Below are positions 42,998 to 51,945 of a stretch of DNA of 64,000 nt, piece after piece. Origin of the DNA: Larkinella punicea (GTDB lineage: Bacteria > Bacteroidota > Bacteroidia > Cytophagales > Spirosomataceae); NCBI RefSeq assembly GCF_003334855.1, contig NZ_QOWE01000005.1, forward strand, positions 1 to 64,000, written 5' to 3'. Under the pieces are notes generated by a model. That model was given only the letters and a program-made list of their open reading frames with translations. It had not been told where the DNA came from and made no database searches. The translations under genes were made by a program, and so were the position numbers. Numbering within the stretch: position 1 is the stretch's first letter; every line of letters starts with the position of its first letter.

Positions 42998-44239
42998 TTG
43001 AAATTCATCCGTCAGACGTACGAAAGCTTCCGGTTCGCGTGGCAGGCCCTGCGCTCGAACCTCCTCAGGACCACGCTCTCGCTGCTGGGCGTGACCATCG
43101 GCATTTTCGCCATCATTGCGGTTTTCACCATTGTTGATTCGCTCGAACGGAACATCAAGGATAGCCTGTCGGGCATTGGCGACAAGGTGCTATACGTTCA
43201 GAAATGGCCCTGGGTCTTCGACGGCAATTTTCAGTGGTGGAAGTATTTCCAACGCCCCGAGCCATCGATCAACGAATTCAAATTTCTGTCCGACCGGCTG
43301 GAAAACGCCCAGGCCGTGGTGGCGATGGACTTCAAAGGCCAGGTGACGGTTAAAAACGGCAACAACAGCATCCAGGCGCTGATTCAGGGAACAACGATGG
43401 ATTACAACAAGATTTCGGAGGTGCCGGTTGAGCAGGGACGGTATTTTTCCCAGCAGGAAATCGATGCCGCCCGCAACGTGGCCATTGTGGGTGCCGACGT
43501 TGCCGAAACCCTGTTTCCGAATCAAATTCCCGTCGGGAAAGAATTCAAATTGAACGGATTGAAATATGTCGTCATTGGCGTTCAGGAACGGAAAGGTGAA
43601 AGCCTGGTCAACTTTGGCGGCAATCCCGACAACAAGTGCATCATTCCGATTGGCGCGTTTGCCAAGATGTACCATTCCATCAATCCGAGCATTGACATTG
43701 CCGTGAAAGGGTTCGATCAGGACGAAGGACTCCTCGAACTGGAAAGCGAAATCCGGGGTCTGATGCGCGCCCGGCGCGGACTGAAACCGTTGCAGGAAGA
43801 TAACTTTTCGCTCAACCGACCCGACGCAGCCGCCAAAGCCATTTCCAGTCTGTTTGCCGTTCTGACGGTGGCCGGGTGGGTCATCGGCAGTTTTTCGATC
43901 CTGGTGGGTGGGTTCGGCATCGCCAACATCATGTTCGTGTCGGTCAAAGAACGCACCAATCTCATCGGCATCCAGAAATCGCTGGGGGCTAAAAACTACT
44001 TTATTTTGTTTCAATTCATGTTTGAAGCCGTTTTTTTAAGTTTAATTGGCGGCAGCGTCGGCATTTTGCTCGTTTATTTGTTGTCATTTATGAAGCTGGG
44101 CAGTCTGGTGATTATCCTGTCGCCGGCCAACATCATGCTGGGGCTGGGCGTATCGAGCATCATTGGTACGCTTTCCGGTATTTTGCCGGCCCTGGTGGCC
44201 GCCCGGATGGACCCCGTCATTGCCATTCGATCCAAATAA
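42998..44239 (+). CDS. MacB/FtsX-type ABC transporter permease (TTG start)
   Basis: 413 residues, beginning with TTG at 42998; no ATG fits, since the first helix starts at once (F-R-F-A-W-Q-A-L-R-S-N-L-L-R-T-T-L-S). The MacB-type arrangement is present: one N-terminal transmembrane helix (about 20-42), a large periplasmic MacB-PCD domain (45-280), and three C-terminal helices including V-G-G-F-G-I-A-N-I-M and the FtsX-domain R-T-N-L-I-G-I-Q-K-S-L-G-A. It should export a substrate or transmit force across the membrane. The ATPase partner is not adjacent, so it must be shared or remote. Confidence 0.9.
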   Translation: MKFIRQTYESFRFAWQALRSNLLRTTLSLLGVTIGIFAIIAVFTIVDSLERNIKDSLSGIGDKVLYVQKWPWVFDGNFQWWKYFQRPEPSINEFKFLSDRLENAQAVVAMDFKGQVTVKNGNNSIQALIQGTTMDYNKISEVPVEQGRYFSQQEIDAARNVAIVGADVAETLFPNQIPVGKEFKLNGLKYVVIGVQERKGESLVNFGGNPDNKCIIPIGAFAKMYHSINPSIDIAVKGFDQDEGLLELESEIRGLMRARRGLKPLQEDNFSLNRPDAAAKAISSLFAVLTVAGWVIGSFSILVGGFGIANIMFVSVKERTNLIGIQKSLGAKNYFILFQFMFEAVFLSLIGGSVGILLVYLLSFMKLGSLVIILSPANIMLGLGVSSIIGTLSGILPALVAARMDPVIAIRSK

Positions 44240-44308
44240 CCGGATTGCAATTGCCGCCCAAAAACTATTCATTTGTATGCATAACGTACCAAACCTAAGC
44301 ATTATTCA

Positions 44309-44791
44309 ATGAGACGCATTCTGATTCCCCTGGTTTTTCTTCTGCTTATATTCGGTGTATTTTATTACCTGACCGCCTGGAGTTACAGCGACGGCGAACG
44401 GGCCGGAACCATTTCCAAATACAGCCGCCGGGGGTATGTTTTCAAGACCTGGGAAGGCGTTTTGAACGTCGGCGGTTTTTCGGGTGAAACCGGTTCGCTG
44501 ACTCCACAATACTTCGATTTTTCGGTGAAAGACGATTCCGTGGCCCAGCAAATCAACCAGGCCGTCAAAACCGGTCAGCGCGTGACGTTGCATTATGAAG
44601 AAAAGCTGGTCAAACTTCCCTGGAACGGCGAAACCAAATACTTTGTAACCGGCGTTGAAATCGTGGAATCGCAATACCGATACGGCGTGCCGGGCCAACC
44701 GGCGTATCCGAATCAACCGGCTCCGTCAACACCACCCGCACCACAATCGCTGCCCGCACCGGTCGATACGTTAGGCAGGGATACTTTGTAG
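44309..44791 (+). CDS. Membrane-anchored hypothetical protein
   Basis: 160 residues. One N-terminal transmembrane helix (about 4-24, I-L-I-P-L-V-F-L-L-L-I-F-G-V-F) is followed by a beta-rich domain containing G-T-I-S-K-Y-S-R-R-G-Y-V-F-K-T-W-E-G and Y-F-D-F-S-V-K-D-D. The C-terminal 35 residues are Pro/Gln/Ala-rich. Relatives are widespread in Bacteroidota and are sometimes mislabelled 6-phosphogluconate dehydrogenase; nothing in the sequence supports an enzyme. It follows the ABC permease by 69 bp on the same strand. Confidence 0.75.
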   Translation: MRRILIPLVFLLLIFGVFYYLTAWSYSDGERAGTISKYSRRGYVFKTWEGVLNVGGFSGETGSLTPQYFDFSVKDDSVAQQINQAVKTGQRVTLHYEEKLVKLPWNGETKYFVTGVEIVESQYRYGVPGQPAYPNQPAPSTPPAPQSLPAPVDTLGRDTL

Positions 44792-44862
44792 TACCGATGG
44801 ACCTTAGTCCGTGTTTTGTTTGTTGTTCCAGGGAAAACACGGACTAAATTCCGTGGGTACTT

Positions 44863-45864
44863 ATGCTAAAAACCGTCAGTCTTCAACGCATTTTTCCGGA
44901 CGCATTACTGGATCAATACCGGCAACAGGGTGATCCGGATGCCGATGCCGTTATCAGTTCGGTGGCAGCTCAACAGGGCCGCGAAAGCGTCGGTTTGCTG
45001 ATGCGCTGGCTCAGTAATACCGCCGACTTCGACGGCCTTGACCAGCCCCCGGCTGTTCAGGGCTTTATGACGACCCAGGCCCACCTCCCCGACTGGGCCG
45101 ACCGCCGGAAGATGGACGTTGCCATGCGGTTTTTCAAAAAAAACGAAGTCGCCGTGGGTTTGACCCTGGGGTGTTATTCCCTGCCCTATTGCTATGCCGG
45201 AGCCGACGGCGCGCGGGTGCTATGGCTCTCGCAGCGGATTCACAACGACACCCGGAAGCGGCTGGAAGAAACCGGCGAATGGGTGTTCGGAATCATGAAG
45301 CCGCGCGACTGGGAGATAGGGAAGGCCCTTCGCCGAACCCTGAAAATCCGTCTGCTGCACGCGTCGATCCGCTGGTTTACGCTGCACAGTGGGCAGTGGG
45401 ACCTCGCCTGGGGCTACCCGATCAATCAGGAAGACATGGCGGCTACCAATCTGGCGTTTTCGTACATTGTGATTCGGGGATTGCGAAAAGCCGGTATTCC
45501 GATGACGCCCGAAGAAGAAGACGCCTACCTGCACCAGATCAATGTGGCCGGTTCGCTGCTGGGCGTTGCGGACGAGCTGTTACCCCGGAACCTGCGCGAA
45601 GCCTTTCACCTCGAACGTACGATTGCCCGGCGGCAATTTCGGAATTCGGAGCAGGGAACCGGCCTGACGCGGTCGCTGCTTCAGGCCCTCGAAAATCTGG
45701 CGCCCACCGCCCTGCGGAACCTCCCGGCAGCCCAAATGCGTTTCTTCCTCGGCGACGAACTGGCCGATTTGCTGAATCTTCCGGCGGTGCCGCTGGAGAA
45801 ACGGCTGGTCGGGCTGGCGACATCACTGCCCATTTTTCCCAAATTATTGAATTCCAGTCTCTGA
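44863..45864 (+). CDS. MpaB-type (DUF2236) oxygenase-like protein
   Basis: 333 residues, no signal peptide. The family layout is seen in A-H-L-P-D-W-A-D-R-R-K-M-D-V-A-M-R-F-F near 73, the core L-G-C-Y-S-L-P-Y-C-Y-A-G near 98, K-I-R-L-L-H-A-S-I-R-W near 156, and W-G-Y-P-I-N-Q-E-D-M-A-A-T-N near 182. The His and Asp/Glu in those helices correspond to the conserved heme-proximal residues of the MpaB/latex-clearing protein group. The substrate is unknown. An interrupted inverted repeat separates it from mnmE, 82 bp away. Confidence 0.8.
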   Translation: MLKTVSLQRIFPDALLDQYRQQGDPDADAVISSVAAQQGRESVGLLMRWLSNTADFDGLDQPPAVQGFMTTQAHLPDWADRRKMDVAMRFFKKNEVAVGLTLGCYSLPYCYAGADGARVLWLSQRIHNDTRKRLEETGEWVFGIMKPRDWEIGKALRRTLKIRLLHASIRWFTLHSGQWDLAWGYPINQEDMAATNLAFSYIVIRGLRKAGIPMTPEEEDAYLHQINVAGSLLGVADELLPRNLREAFHLERTIARRQFRNSEQGTGLTRSLLQALENLAPTALRNLPAAQMRFFLGDELADLLNLPAVPLEKRLVGLATSLPIFPKLLNSSL

Positions 45865-45938
45865 TAAATCCTGATTTCCTCTGAGAAATAACTCATTGTT
45901 AATCAGAGATTATCAGAGAACATCAGAGGTTATCAGAG
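45859..45938. repeat. Imperfect inverted repeat just before mnmE
   Basis: The arm at 45859-45884 pairs with 45913-45938 with few mismatches. The right arm includes TATCAGAG-type words repeated three times and ends 7 bp before the mnmE start codon, so it could affect translation of mnmE. Confidence 0.65.
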
Positions 45939-45945
45939 ATTATAA

Positions 45946-47322
45946 ATGACTATTTTACAACAGGAACCGATTGCGGCTCTGGCGACGGCGCCGGGCATAG
46001 GTGCCATTGCCGTTATTCGGGTATCGGGCGACAACGCCATTGCGCTGACCAGCCGGATTTTTCGCGGCAAAGATCTCAACCAGCAACCTTCCCATACCGT
46101 TCATTTCGGCACCATCCGGGATCAGCAAAATGCGATCATCGACGAGGTGCTGGTCACTATTTTTCGCAGTCCGTCCTCGTTTACGAAGGAAGATGTGGTC
46201 GAAATTTCATGCCACGGTTCGGAGTATGTGATCCGGCAAATTCTGCGGCTGTTGCTGAAAGAAGGCGTTCGGATGGCTCAGCCGGGCGAATTTACGCAGC
46301 GGGCTTTTCTGAACGGTCAGTTTGATCTGGTGCAGGCCGAAGCCGTCGCCGACCTCATTGCCGCCGACTCCGAAGCCACCCACCGGGCCGCCCTGACCCA
46401 ACTCCGGGGCGGTTTTTCGAAACAACTCAAGGCACTTCGCCAGCAATTGATTGAATTTGCGGCCCTGATCGAGTTGGAACTGGATTTTGGCGAAGAAGAT
46501 GTAGAATTTGCCCAACGCGACGACCTGCGGAAGCTCGTGTATGCCATTCAGCGCGTGCTGAAGCCACTGATCGACTCGTTTTCGGTCGGTAATGCCATCA
46601 AAAACGGCGTGGCGACGGTGATTGCCGGCAAGCCGAATGCCGGCAAATCGACCCTGCTGAATGCGCTGCTGAACGAGGAAAAAGCCATCGTTTCCGACAT
46701 TCCCGGCACCACACGGGATGTAATCGAGGATGAGTTATTTCTCGACGGCATTCGCTTCCGGCTGATCGACACCGCCGGACTCCGCGAAGCCACCGACACC
46801 ATCGAGGCCATTGGCGTGGAACGCACCCGGCAGCAGTTGGACAAAGCCGCCATCATCATTTACCTCTTCGACGCGGCCGAAACCACGCTGTCCGAAATTG
46901 CCGAAATTGAAGCGGAGTTGAAAAACCGGACGGTGCCGTATCTGCTCGTCGCCAACAAGATGGATAAGTTGGCGGACACTGAAATCAGCCAGTGGCGGGA
47001 TTCGTTCGGGCCGGAACTGGTGCCGATTCAGGCCAATACCGGCAAAAATCTGGGCGAAATGGCCCAGCGATTGGTCGGTTTTGTGAAAACCAACGCCATT
47101 CCCGGCAGCACCGTTGTCACGAATCTGCGCCACTACGAACACCTGACCCAAACCGACGCAGCCCTGATCCGCGTCCTCGACGGCCTGGATGCCGGAACGA
47201 CCCAGGACTGGATCGCTATCGAACTCCGCGACGCCCTCCACCACCTCGGTGAGTTGACGGGTGAGATCACGACAGATGACTTGCTGGCGACGATTTTCAG
47301 TAAGTTTTGTATTGGGAAGTAA
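45946..47322 (+). CDS. mnmE: tRNA modification GTPase MnmE
   Basis: 458 residues. The N-terminal folate-binding domain opens I-A-A-L-A-T-A-P-G-I-G-A-I-A-V-I-R-V-S-G. The central G domain has G1 G-K-P-N-A-G-K-S near 226, G2 G-T-T-R-D near 251, G3 D-T-A-G near 272 and G4 N-K-M-D near 337. The C-terminus ends F-S-K-F-C-I-G-K, the catalytic C-I/V-G-K box. With MnmG it installs carboxymethylaminomethyl groups on wobble uridine of tRNA. The restriction island starts 100 bp after it. Confidence 0.97.
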   Translation: MTILQQEPIAALATAPGIGAIAVIRVSGDNAIALTSRIFRGKDLNQQPSHTVHFGTIRDQQNAIIDEVLVTIFRSPSSFTKEDVVEISCHGSEYVIRQILRLLLKEGVRMAQPGEFTQRAFLNGQFDLVQAEAVADLIAADSEATHRAALTQLRGGFSKQLKALRQQLIEFAALIELELDFGEEDVEFAQRDDLRKLVYAIQRVLKPLIDSFSVGNAIKNGVATVIAGKPNAGKSTLLNALLNEEKAIVSDIPGTTRDVIEDELFLDGIRFRLIDTAGLREATDTIEAIGVERTRQQLDKAAIIIYLFDAAETTLSEIAEIEAELKNRTVPYLLVANKMDKLADTEISQWRDSFGPELVPIQANTGKNLGEMAQRLVGFVKTNAIPGSTVVTNLRHYEHLTQTDAALIRVLDGLDAGTTQDWIAIELRDALHHLGELTGEITTDDLLATIFSKFCIGK

Positions 47323-47423
47323 CCGCATCCAGACAAAAGACGAAGAGCCTTATTTAGTCGACGTCCTACCTGACTAACCACCATAAAAGCGTAAATTTGA
47401 CGGAATTCGTGATCGAAATTTGA

Positions 47424-50400
47424 ATGCGTACGGAAAACCAACTAGAAGAGAATCTGATCAAGCAACTGACGGAACTCAAATACGTCTATCGGTCTGACAT
47501 CGTTGATCGGAAAACGCTTGAACTGAATTTCAAAAACAAATTTGAAGCACTCAATCGGGTCAAGCTGACTGAGAACGAATTCTTGCGCCTGCGGGAAGAA
47601 ATCATCACGACGGATGTATTTGCGGCTTCGAAACTGCTCCGGGAACGGCAATATTTTCAACGGGAGGACGGAACGCCCCTTCATTACACGCTGGTCAATA
47701 ACAAAGACTGGTGCAAAAATGATTTTGAAGTGATTCGTCAGTTGCGCATCAATACGGAAAACAGCCATCAGCGGTTCGACGTCATTTTGCTGCTCAATGG
47801 CTTGCCGATGGTGCAGATCGAATTGAAGAAACTCGACATTTCGCCACGAAAAGCCATGCAGCAAATCGTGGACTACAAAACCGAACCCGGCAATGGTTAC
47901 GGTAATTCTCTGCTGTGTTTTATGCAGTTGTTTATCGTCAGCAACCGGTCTAACACCTACTATTTTGCCAATAACAAAAACCAGCATTTTGCTTTCAATG
48001 CCGATGAACAGTTTTTGCCCATTTACCAGCTTGCCGATGAGGACAACCGTAAAATAACGCACCTGGAACCCTTCACTGAAAAGTTTTTGGCCAAGTGTAC
48101 GCTGGGCGAGATGATCAGTAAGTATATGGTGCTGGTGGAGAGCGAACAGAAATTGCTCGTCATGCGACCGTACCAGATTTATGCGGTTAAAGCCATTGTA
48201 GACTGCATTCACCAAAACCGGGGCAACGGGTATATCTGGCACACGACGGGAAGTGGTAAAACCCTGACGTCTTTCAAAGCTTCAACCCTGCTGAAAGACA
48301 ATCCGGATATTGAAAAATGCCTTTTTGTGGTCGACCGCAAGGACCTTGACCGACAAACCCGGGAAGAATTCAACAAATTCCAGGAAGGCAGTGTGGAAGA
48401 AAACACCAACACCGAAACCCTGGTAAGGCGCTTATTATCGACCGATTATGCCGACAAGGTGATCGTTACGACCATTCAAAAATTAGGACTGGCGCTGGAT
48501 GGTACAAATACTAAAAACTACAAAGACCGCTTACAGCCCTTGAGCCAAAAGCGGATGGTTTTCATCTTTGACGAGTGTCACCGCTCGCAGTTTGGCGAAA
48601 ATCATAAGGCGATTACGCAGTTTTTTCCGAATGCGCAATTATTTGGCTTTACGGGAACACCTATTTTTGATGAAAACGCCAGTTACAGCGTCATTGAAGG
48701 AGAAACGGCTTCCTACAAAACGACCGAGTTCATATTTCAAAAACGGCTGCACGCGTACACCATCACCCACGCCATCGAAGACCGGAATGTGCTGAGATTT
48801 CACATCGACTATTTCAGAGGAAGAGGGACTCAAGCCCCCAAACCGGGCGAACCGGTTGCCCAGCTTGCTGTAGCGGAAGCCATCCTCAGCAAGCACGATG
48901 CCGCAACCAATTCCAGGCGTTTCAATGCGGTATTGGCAACGGCTTCCATCAACAACGCCATTGACTATTATAAGCTGTTCAAAGAAAATCAAAAGAGGAA
49001 GTTAGCAGAAAACCCGGACTATGTGCCGTTGAATATCGCCTGTGTGTTTTCTCCGCCGGCCCAATTGATTGCCAAAGACGGCGACCAGCAAAGTCAACGG
49101 AACGCGGCTGATGTCAAACAGTTGCAGGATGATTTGCTACAGGAAAAACTGGATAACCAAACCAATCCCGAAGAAAAGAAAAAAGCACTTATTGAGATCA
49201 TTGCCGACTACAACCGGCAGTACGGCACCAATCACAGCATCAACGAATTTGATTTGTATTATCAGGACGTGCAACGGCGCATCAAAGACCAGAAGTACAG
49301 CAACAAAGACTATCCGCACAAAAACAAAATCGACATCACCATCGTGGTGGATATGCTGCTGACGGGGTTTGATTCCAAATACCTGAACACGCTGTATGTA
49401 GACAAAAACCTGAAATACCACGGGTTGATCCAAGCCTTTTCCCGGACCAACCGCGTGCTGAATGACACCAAACCGTATGGGAATATTCTGGATTTCCGTT
49501 CGCAGCAGGACGCCGTAAACCACGCCATCGCGCTTTTTTCCGGTGAGGATAGCGGGCAAGCGAGAGAAATATGGATGGTGGACCCGGCCCCCGTCGTGAT
49601 TGAAAAATACCAGAAAGCGGTGGAAGCCCTCGGCGCGTTTATGCAGGAACACCATTTGGTGCAAGAACCGCAGGAAGTCTATAACCTGAAAGGGGATGCC
49701 GCCCGCGTAGCGTTTGTGAAAAACTTTAAGGAAGTCCAACGCCTGAAAACCCAGTTAGACCAATACACCGACCTGGACCTGGATCAGCAAACCAAAGTTG
49801 AAGCCATTTTGCCGAAGGAAACCTTGCAGGAATTTAGAAGCTCGTACCTGGAAACCGCCAAACAGTTGCGGGAAATACAACAAAAAGCAGATGATCAGGT
49901 GCCGCCCGAAATTCTGCAACTGGATTTTGAATTCGTACTTTTTGCTTCGGACATTATCGACTACGACTACATTATGAAGCTGATTGCCGATAGCACGCAG
50001 AAAAAACCGGCCAAGCAGAAAATGACCAAAGCCCAGGTGATTAGTTTGCTGAGTTCCACGGCCAATCTGATGGACGAGCAGGAGGACTTAACGGACTACA
50101 TTACTAACCTGGACTGGAACAGCGGACAGGATGTTTACAGCTTGCAAAAGGGCTATGAAACCTTTAAAATAGAAAAAACCGACAAAGAACTGGCGGACAT
50201 TGCCCACAAACACGGATTGCAAACGGCAGACCTGAAAAGCTTTGTCGATACGATCCTGAGCCGGATGATTTTTGACGGCGAAAAACTCACCGACCTGCTG
50301 GAACCGTTGGAACTAAGCTGGAAAGCACGGCGGGTGAAAGAACTGGCCTTGATGGAAGATTTGGTGCCCCAATTGAAAAAAATCGCTGAAGGACGGGAGA

Positions 50401-50426
50401 TAAGTGGATTGATCGCGTATGAGTGA
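47424..50426 (+). CDS. hsdR: Type I restriction enzyme, motor and nuclease subunit HsdR
   Basis: 1000 residues. The N-terminal PD-(D/E)xK nuclease has Asp119 in R-F-D-V-I-L-L-L, then Glu133 and Lys135 in Q-I-E-L-K-K. The helicase part has Walker A G-S-G-K-T at 276-280, the DECH box at 383-386, and F-T-G-T-P. The second RecA lobe includes T-G-F-D-S-K near 651 and A-F-S-R-T-N-R near 672. The C-terminal helical part binds HsdM. The enzyme translocates and cuts unmodified DNA. The open frame seems intact. GC content falls from here on compared with mnmE. Confidence 0.96.
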   Translation: MRTENQLEENLIKQLTELKYVYRSDIVDRKTLELNFKNKFEALNRVKLTENEFLRLREEIITTDVFAASKLLRERQYFQREDGTPLHYTLVNNKDWCKNDFEVIRQLRINTENSHQRFDVILLLNGLPMVQIELKKLDISPRKAMQQIVDYKTEPGNGYGNSLLCFMQLFIVSNRSNTYYFANNKNQHFAFNADEQFLPIYQLADEDNRKITHLEPFTEKFLAKCTLGEMISKYMVLVESEQKLLVMRPYQIYAVKAIVDCIHQNRGNGYIWHTTGSGKTLTSFKASTLLKDNPDIEKCLFVVDRKDLDRQTREEFNKFQEGSVEENTNTETLVRRLLSTDYADKVIVTTIQKLGLALDGTNTKNYKDRLQPLSQKRMVFIFDECHRSQFGENHKAITQFFPNAQLFGFTGTPIFDENASYSVIEGETASYKTTEFIFQKRLHAYTITHAIEDRNVLRFHIDYFRGRGTQAPKPGEPVAQLAVAEAILSKHDAATNSRRFNAVLATASINNAIDYYKLFKENQKRKLAENPDYVPLNIACVFSPPAQLIAKDGDQQSQRNAADVKQLQDDLLQEKLDNQTNPEEKKKALIEIIADYNRQYGTNHSINEFDLYYQDVQRRIKDQKYSNKDYPHKNKIDITIVVDMLLTGFDSKYLNTLYVDKNLKYHGLIQAFSRTNRVLNDTKPYGNILDFRSQQDAVNHAIALFSGEDSGQAREIWMVDPAPVVIEKYQKAVEALGAFMQEHHLVQEPQEVYNLKGDAARVAFVKNFKEVQRLKTQLDQYTDLDLDQQTKVEAILPKETLQEFRSSYLETAKQLREIQQKADDQVPPEILQLDFEFVLFASDIIDYDYIMKLIADSTQKKPAKQKMTKAQVISLLSSTANLMDEQEDLTDYITNLDWNSGQDVYSLQKGYETFKIEKTDKELADIAHKHGLQTADLKSFVDTILSRMIFDGEKLTDLLEPLELSWKARRVKELALMEDLVPQLKKIAEGREISGLIAYE

Positions 50427-50489
50427 TGTCTGATTGGTCGTGTTGTAGCGGTTAGTTTATCTACCGACTCTAAAAAATCGAATTTACAA

Positions 50490-50774
50490 ATGTATTTTTT
50501 TTGCAATTCACTATATAAGTATTGCCATAAATTACTTATTATCAATAAGATAGAAAACTGCTACAAGCTGTCGCAGTTTTTGTTTTTTGCAGACGAAAAC
50601 CCGTCCATTGGCATCATTCTCTGCGCCGATAAAGACCACCTGGATGTAGAAATAGCCCTGCAAGACATCAACAAACCCATCGGTGTAGTGGAGTATCAGC
50701 TTTTGCTGCCCAAAGCCGCCTTGCAAACCCTGGTCCTGAACGAATTAAAGGCCACTCAACAAAACCATGAATAA
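50490..50774 (+). pseudogene. DUF1016 (YhcG-type PD-(D/E)xK nuclease) C-terminal remnant
   Basis: The 94-residue frame only makes sense from about residue 31: L-F-F-A-D-E-N-P-S-I-G-I-I-L-C, then E-I-A-L-Q-D-I-N-K-P-I-G-V-V-E-Y-Q-L. This is the far C-terminal end of DUF1016 nucleases, with N-P-x-I-G-x-x-L-C and K-P-I-G-V as hallmarks. The N-terminal nuclease core is missing; the preceding 30 residues are AT-rich read-through. It overlaps the hsdS start by 8 nt. Probably a fossil of a recombination in the island; translation is possible but function is not expected. Confidence 0.65.
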
Positions 50775-51942
50775 CGAAACGAATAAAATACTACCGGAGT
50801 TGCGGTTTCCTGAGTTTGAGAATGAGGGGGAGTGGCGGAAGAAGAAGTTGGAAGCAATCGGTGAACCCTTAATGTGTAAGCGCATTTTTAAAGAACAAAC
50901 TACATCAAATCCTAAGAATGGAATTCCATTTTACAAAATAGGCACATTTGGTCAGGAGCCGGACTCGTATATCTCCCAAGAACTTTACGAAGAGTATAAA
51001 AGTAAATATTCATTTCCCAAGATTGGCGACATCTTAATTTCTGCATCTGGCACAATTGGTAGGCTAGTGATTTATGATGGTTCACCCGCTTTTTTTCAAG
51101 ATTCAAATATAGTCTGGCTAGGAAATAATGAAGAAATTGTGCTAAACAGTTTCTTATTTTATTGTTACTCATCATTGAAATGGCAAACATCAGATGGGGG
51201 TATTATAAGTAGATTGTATAACTCCGATTTGAAAAATATGACGATTTTCTTTCCTCAAGGAAAAATCGAACAGCAAAAAATCGCCGACTGCCTTACATCC
51301 TTAGATGAAGTAATTACCGCCCACAGCCAACAATTAGAAGCCCTCAAAGAACATAAAAAAGGCTTGATGCAAAACCTTTTCCCGCAGGAAGGGGAAACAG
51401 TTCCGAAATGGCGGTTTCCGGAGTTTTTGGAGGATGGGGAGTGGGAGGAAAAAAGTTTTGAGGAGTTATTTGAAATAGGCAATGGGAGAGACTATAAACA
51501 TCTGGATAAAGGTAAAATACCGGTATATGGTTCTGGTGGGTATATGCTTTCAGTGAATGATTACTTGTATGATGGGGAAAGCGTATGCATTGGAAGAAAA
51601 GGAACAATAGACAAGCCAATGTTTTTATCCGGAAAATTTTGGACTGTTGACACTCTTTTCTACACACATTCATTTAAAGACTGTTTACCGAAATATATTT
51701 ATTATGTTTTTCAAAACACAAACTGGCTAAATCATAATGAAGCAGGGGGCATTCCTAGTTTATCAAAAACGAATATTTATAAAATTAAAGCCCTAATTCC
51801 TAAACCTAATGAGCAACAAAAAATAGCCAATTTCCTTTCTTCGTTAGATGAATTAATCATAGTGCAAGCAGAGAAAATAGAGCAATTGAAGTTGCATAAA
51901 AAGGGTTTGATGCAGCGGTTATTTCCAAAAGCAACTGACTAG
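50767..51942 (+). CDS. hsdS: Type I restriction specificity subunit HsdS
   Basis: 391 residues with two target recognition domains, each followed by a conserved helix. The repeated blocks are L-R-F-P-E-F...G-E-W near 12 and W-R-F-P-E-F...G-E-W near 214. The helices read Q-Q-K-I-A-D-C-L-T-S-L-D-E-V near 171 and Q-Q-K-I-A-N-F-L-S-S-L-D-E-L near 352, both ending K-G-L-M-Q-x-L-F-P. The protein sets the bipartite DNA target. The variable domains are strongly AT-rich, as expected for exchangeable parts. The ATPase gene starts 3 bp after its stop. Confidence 0.95.
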   Translation: MNNETNKILPELRFPEFENEGEWRKKKLEAIGEPLMCKRIFKEQTTSNPKNGIPFYKIGTFGQEPDSYISQELYEEYKSKYSFPKIGDILISASGTIGRLVIYDGSPAFFQDSNIVWLGNNEEIVLNSFLFYCYSSLKWQTSDGGIISRLYNSDLKNMTIFFPQGKIEQQKIADCLTSLDEVITAHSQQLEALKEHKKGLMQNLFPQEGETVPKWRFPEFLEDGEWEEKSFEELFEIGNGRDYKHLDKGKIPVYGSGGYMLSVNDYLYDGESVCIGRKGTIDKPMFLSGKFWTVDTLFYTHSFKDCLPKYIYYVFQNTNWLNHNEAGGIPSLSKTNIYKIKALIPKPNEQQKIANFLSSLDELIIVQAEKIEQLKLHKKGLMQRLFPKATD

Positions 51943-51945
51943 CCT

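Noticed and set aside
47323-47423. Attachment site for an integrative element at the mnmE 3' end
   Set aside because: No integrase gene and no matching repeat at the other end of the restriction island were found.
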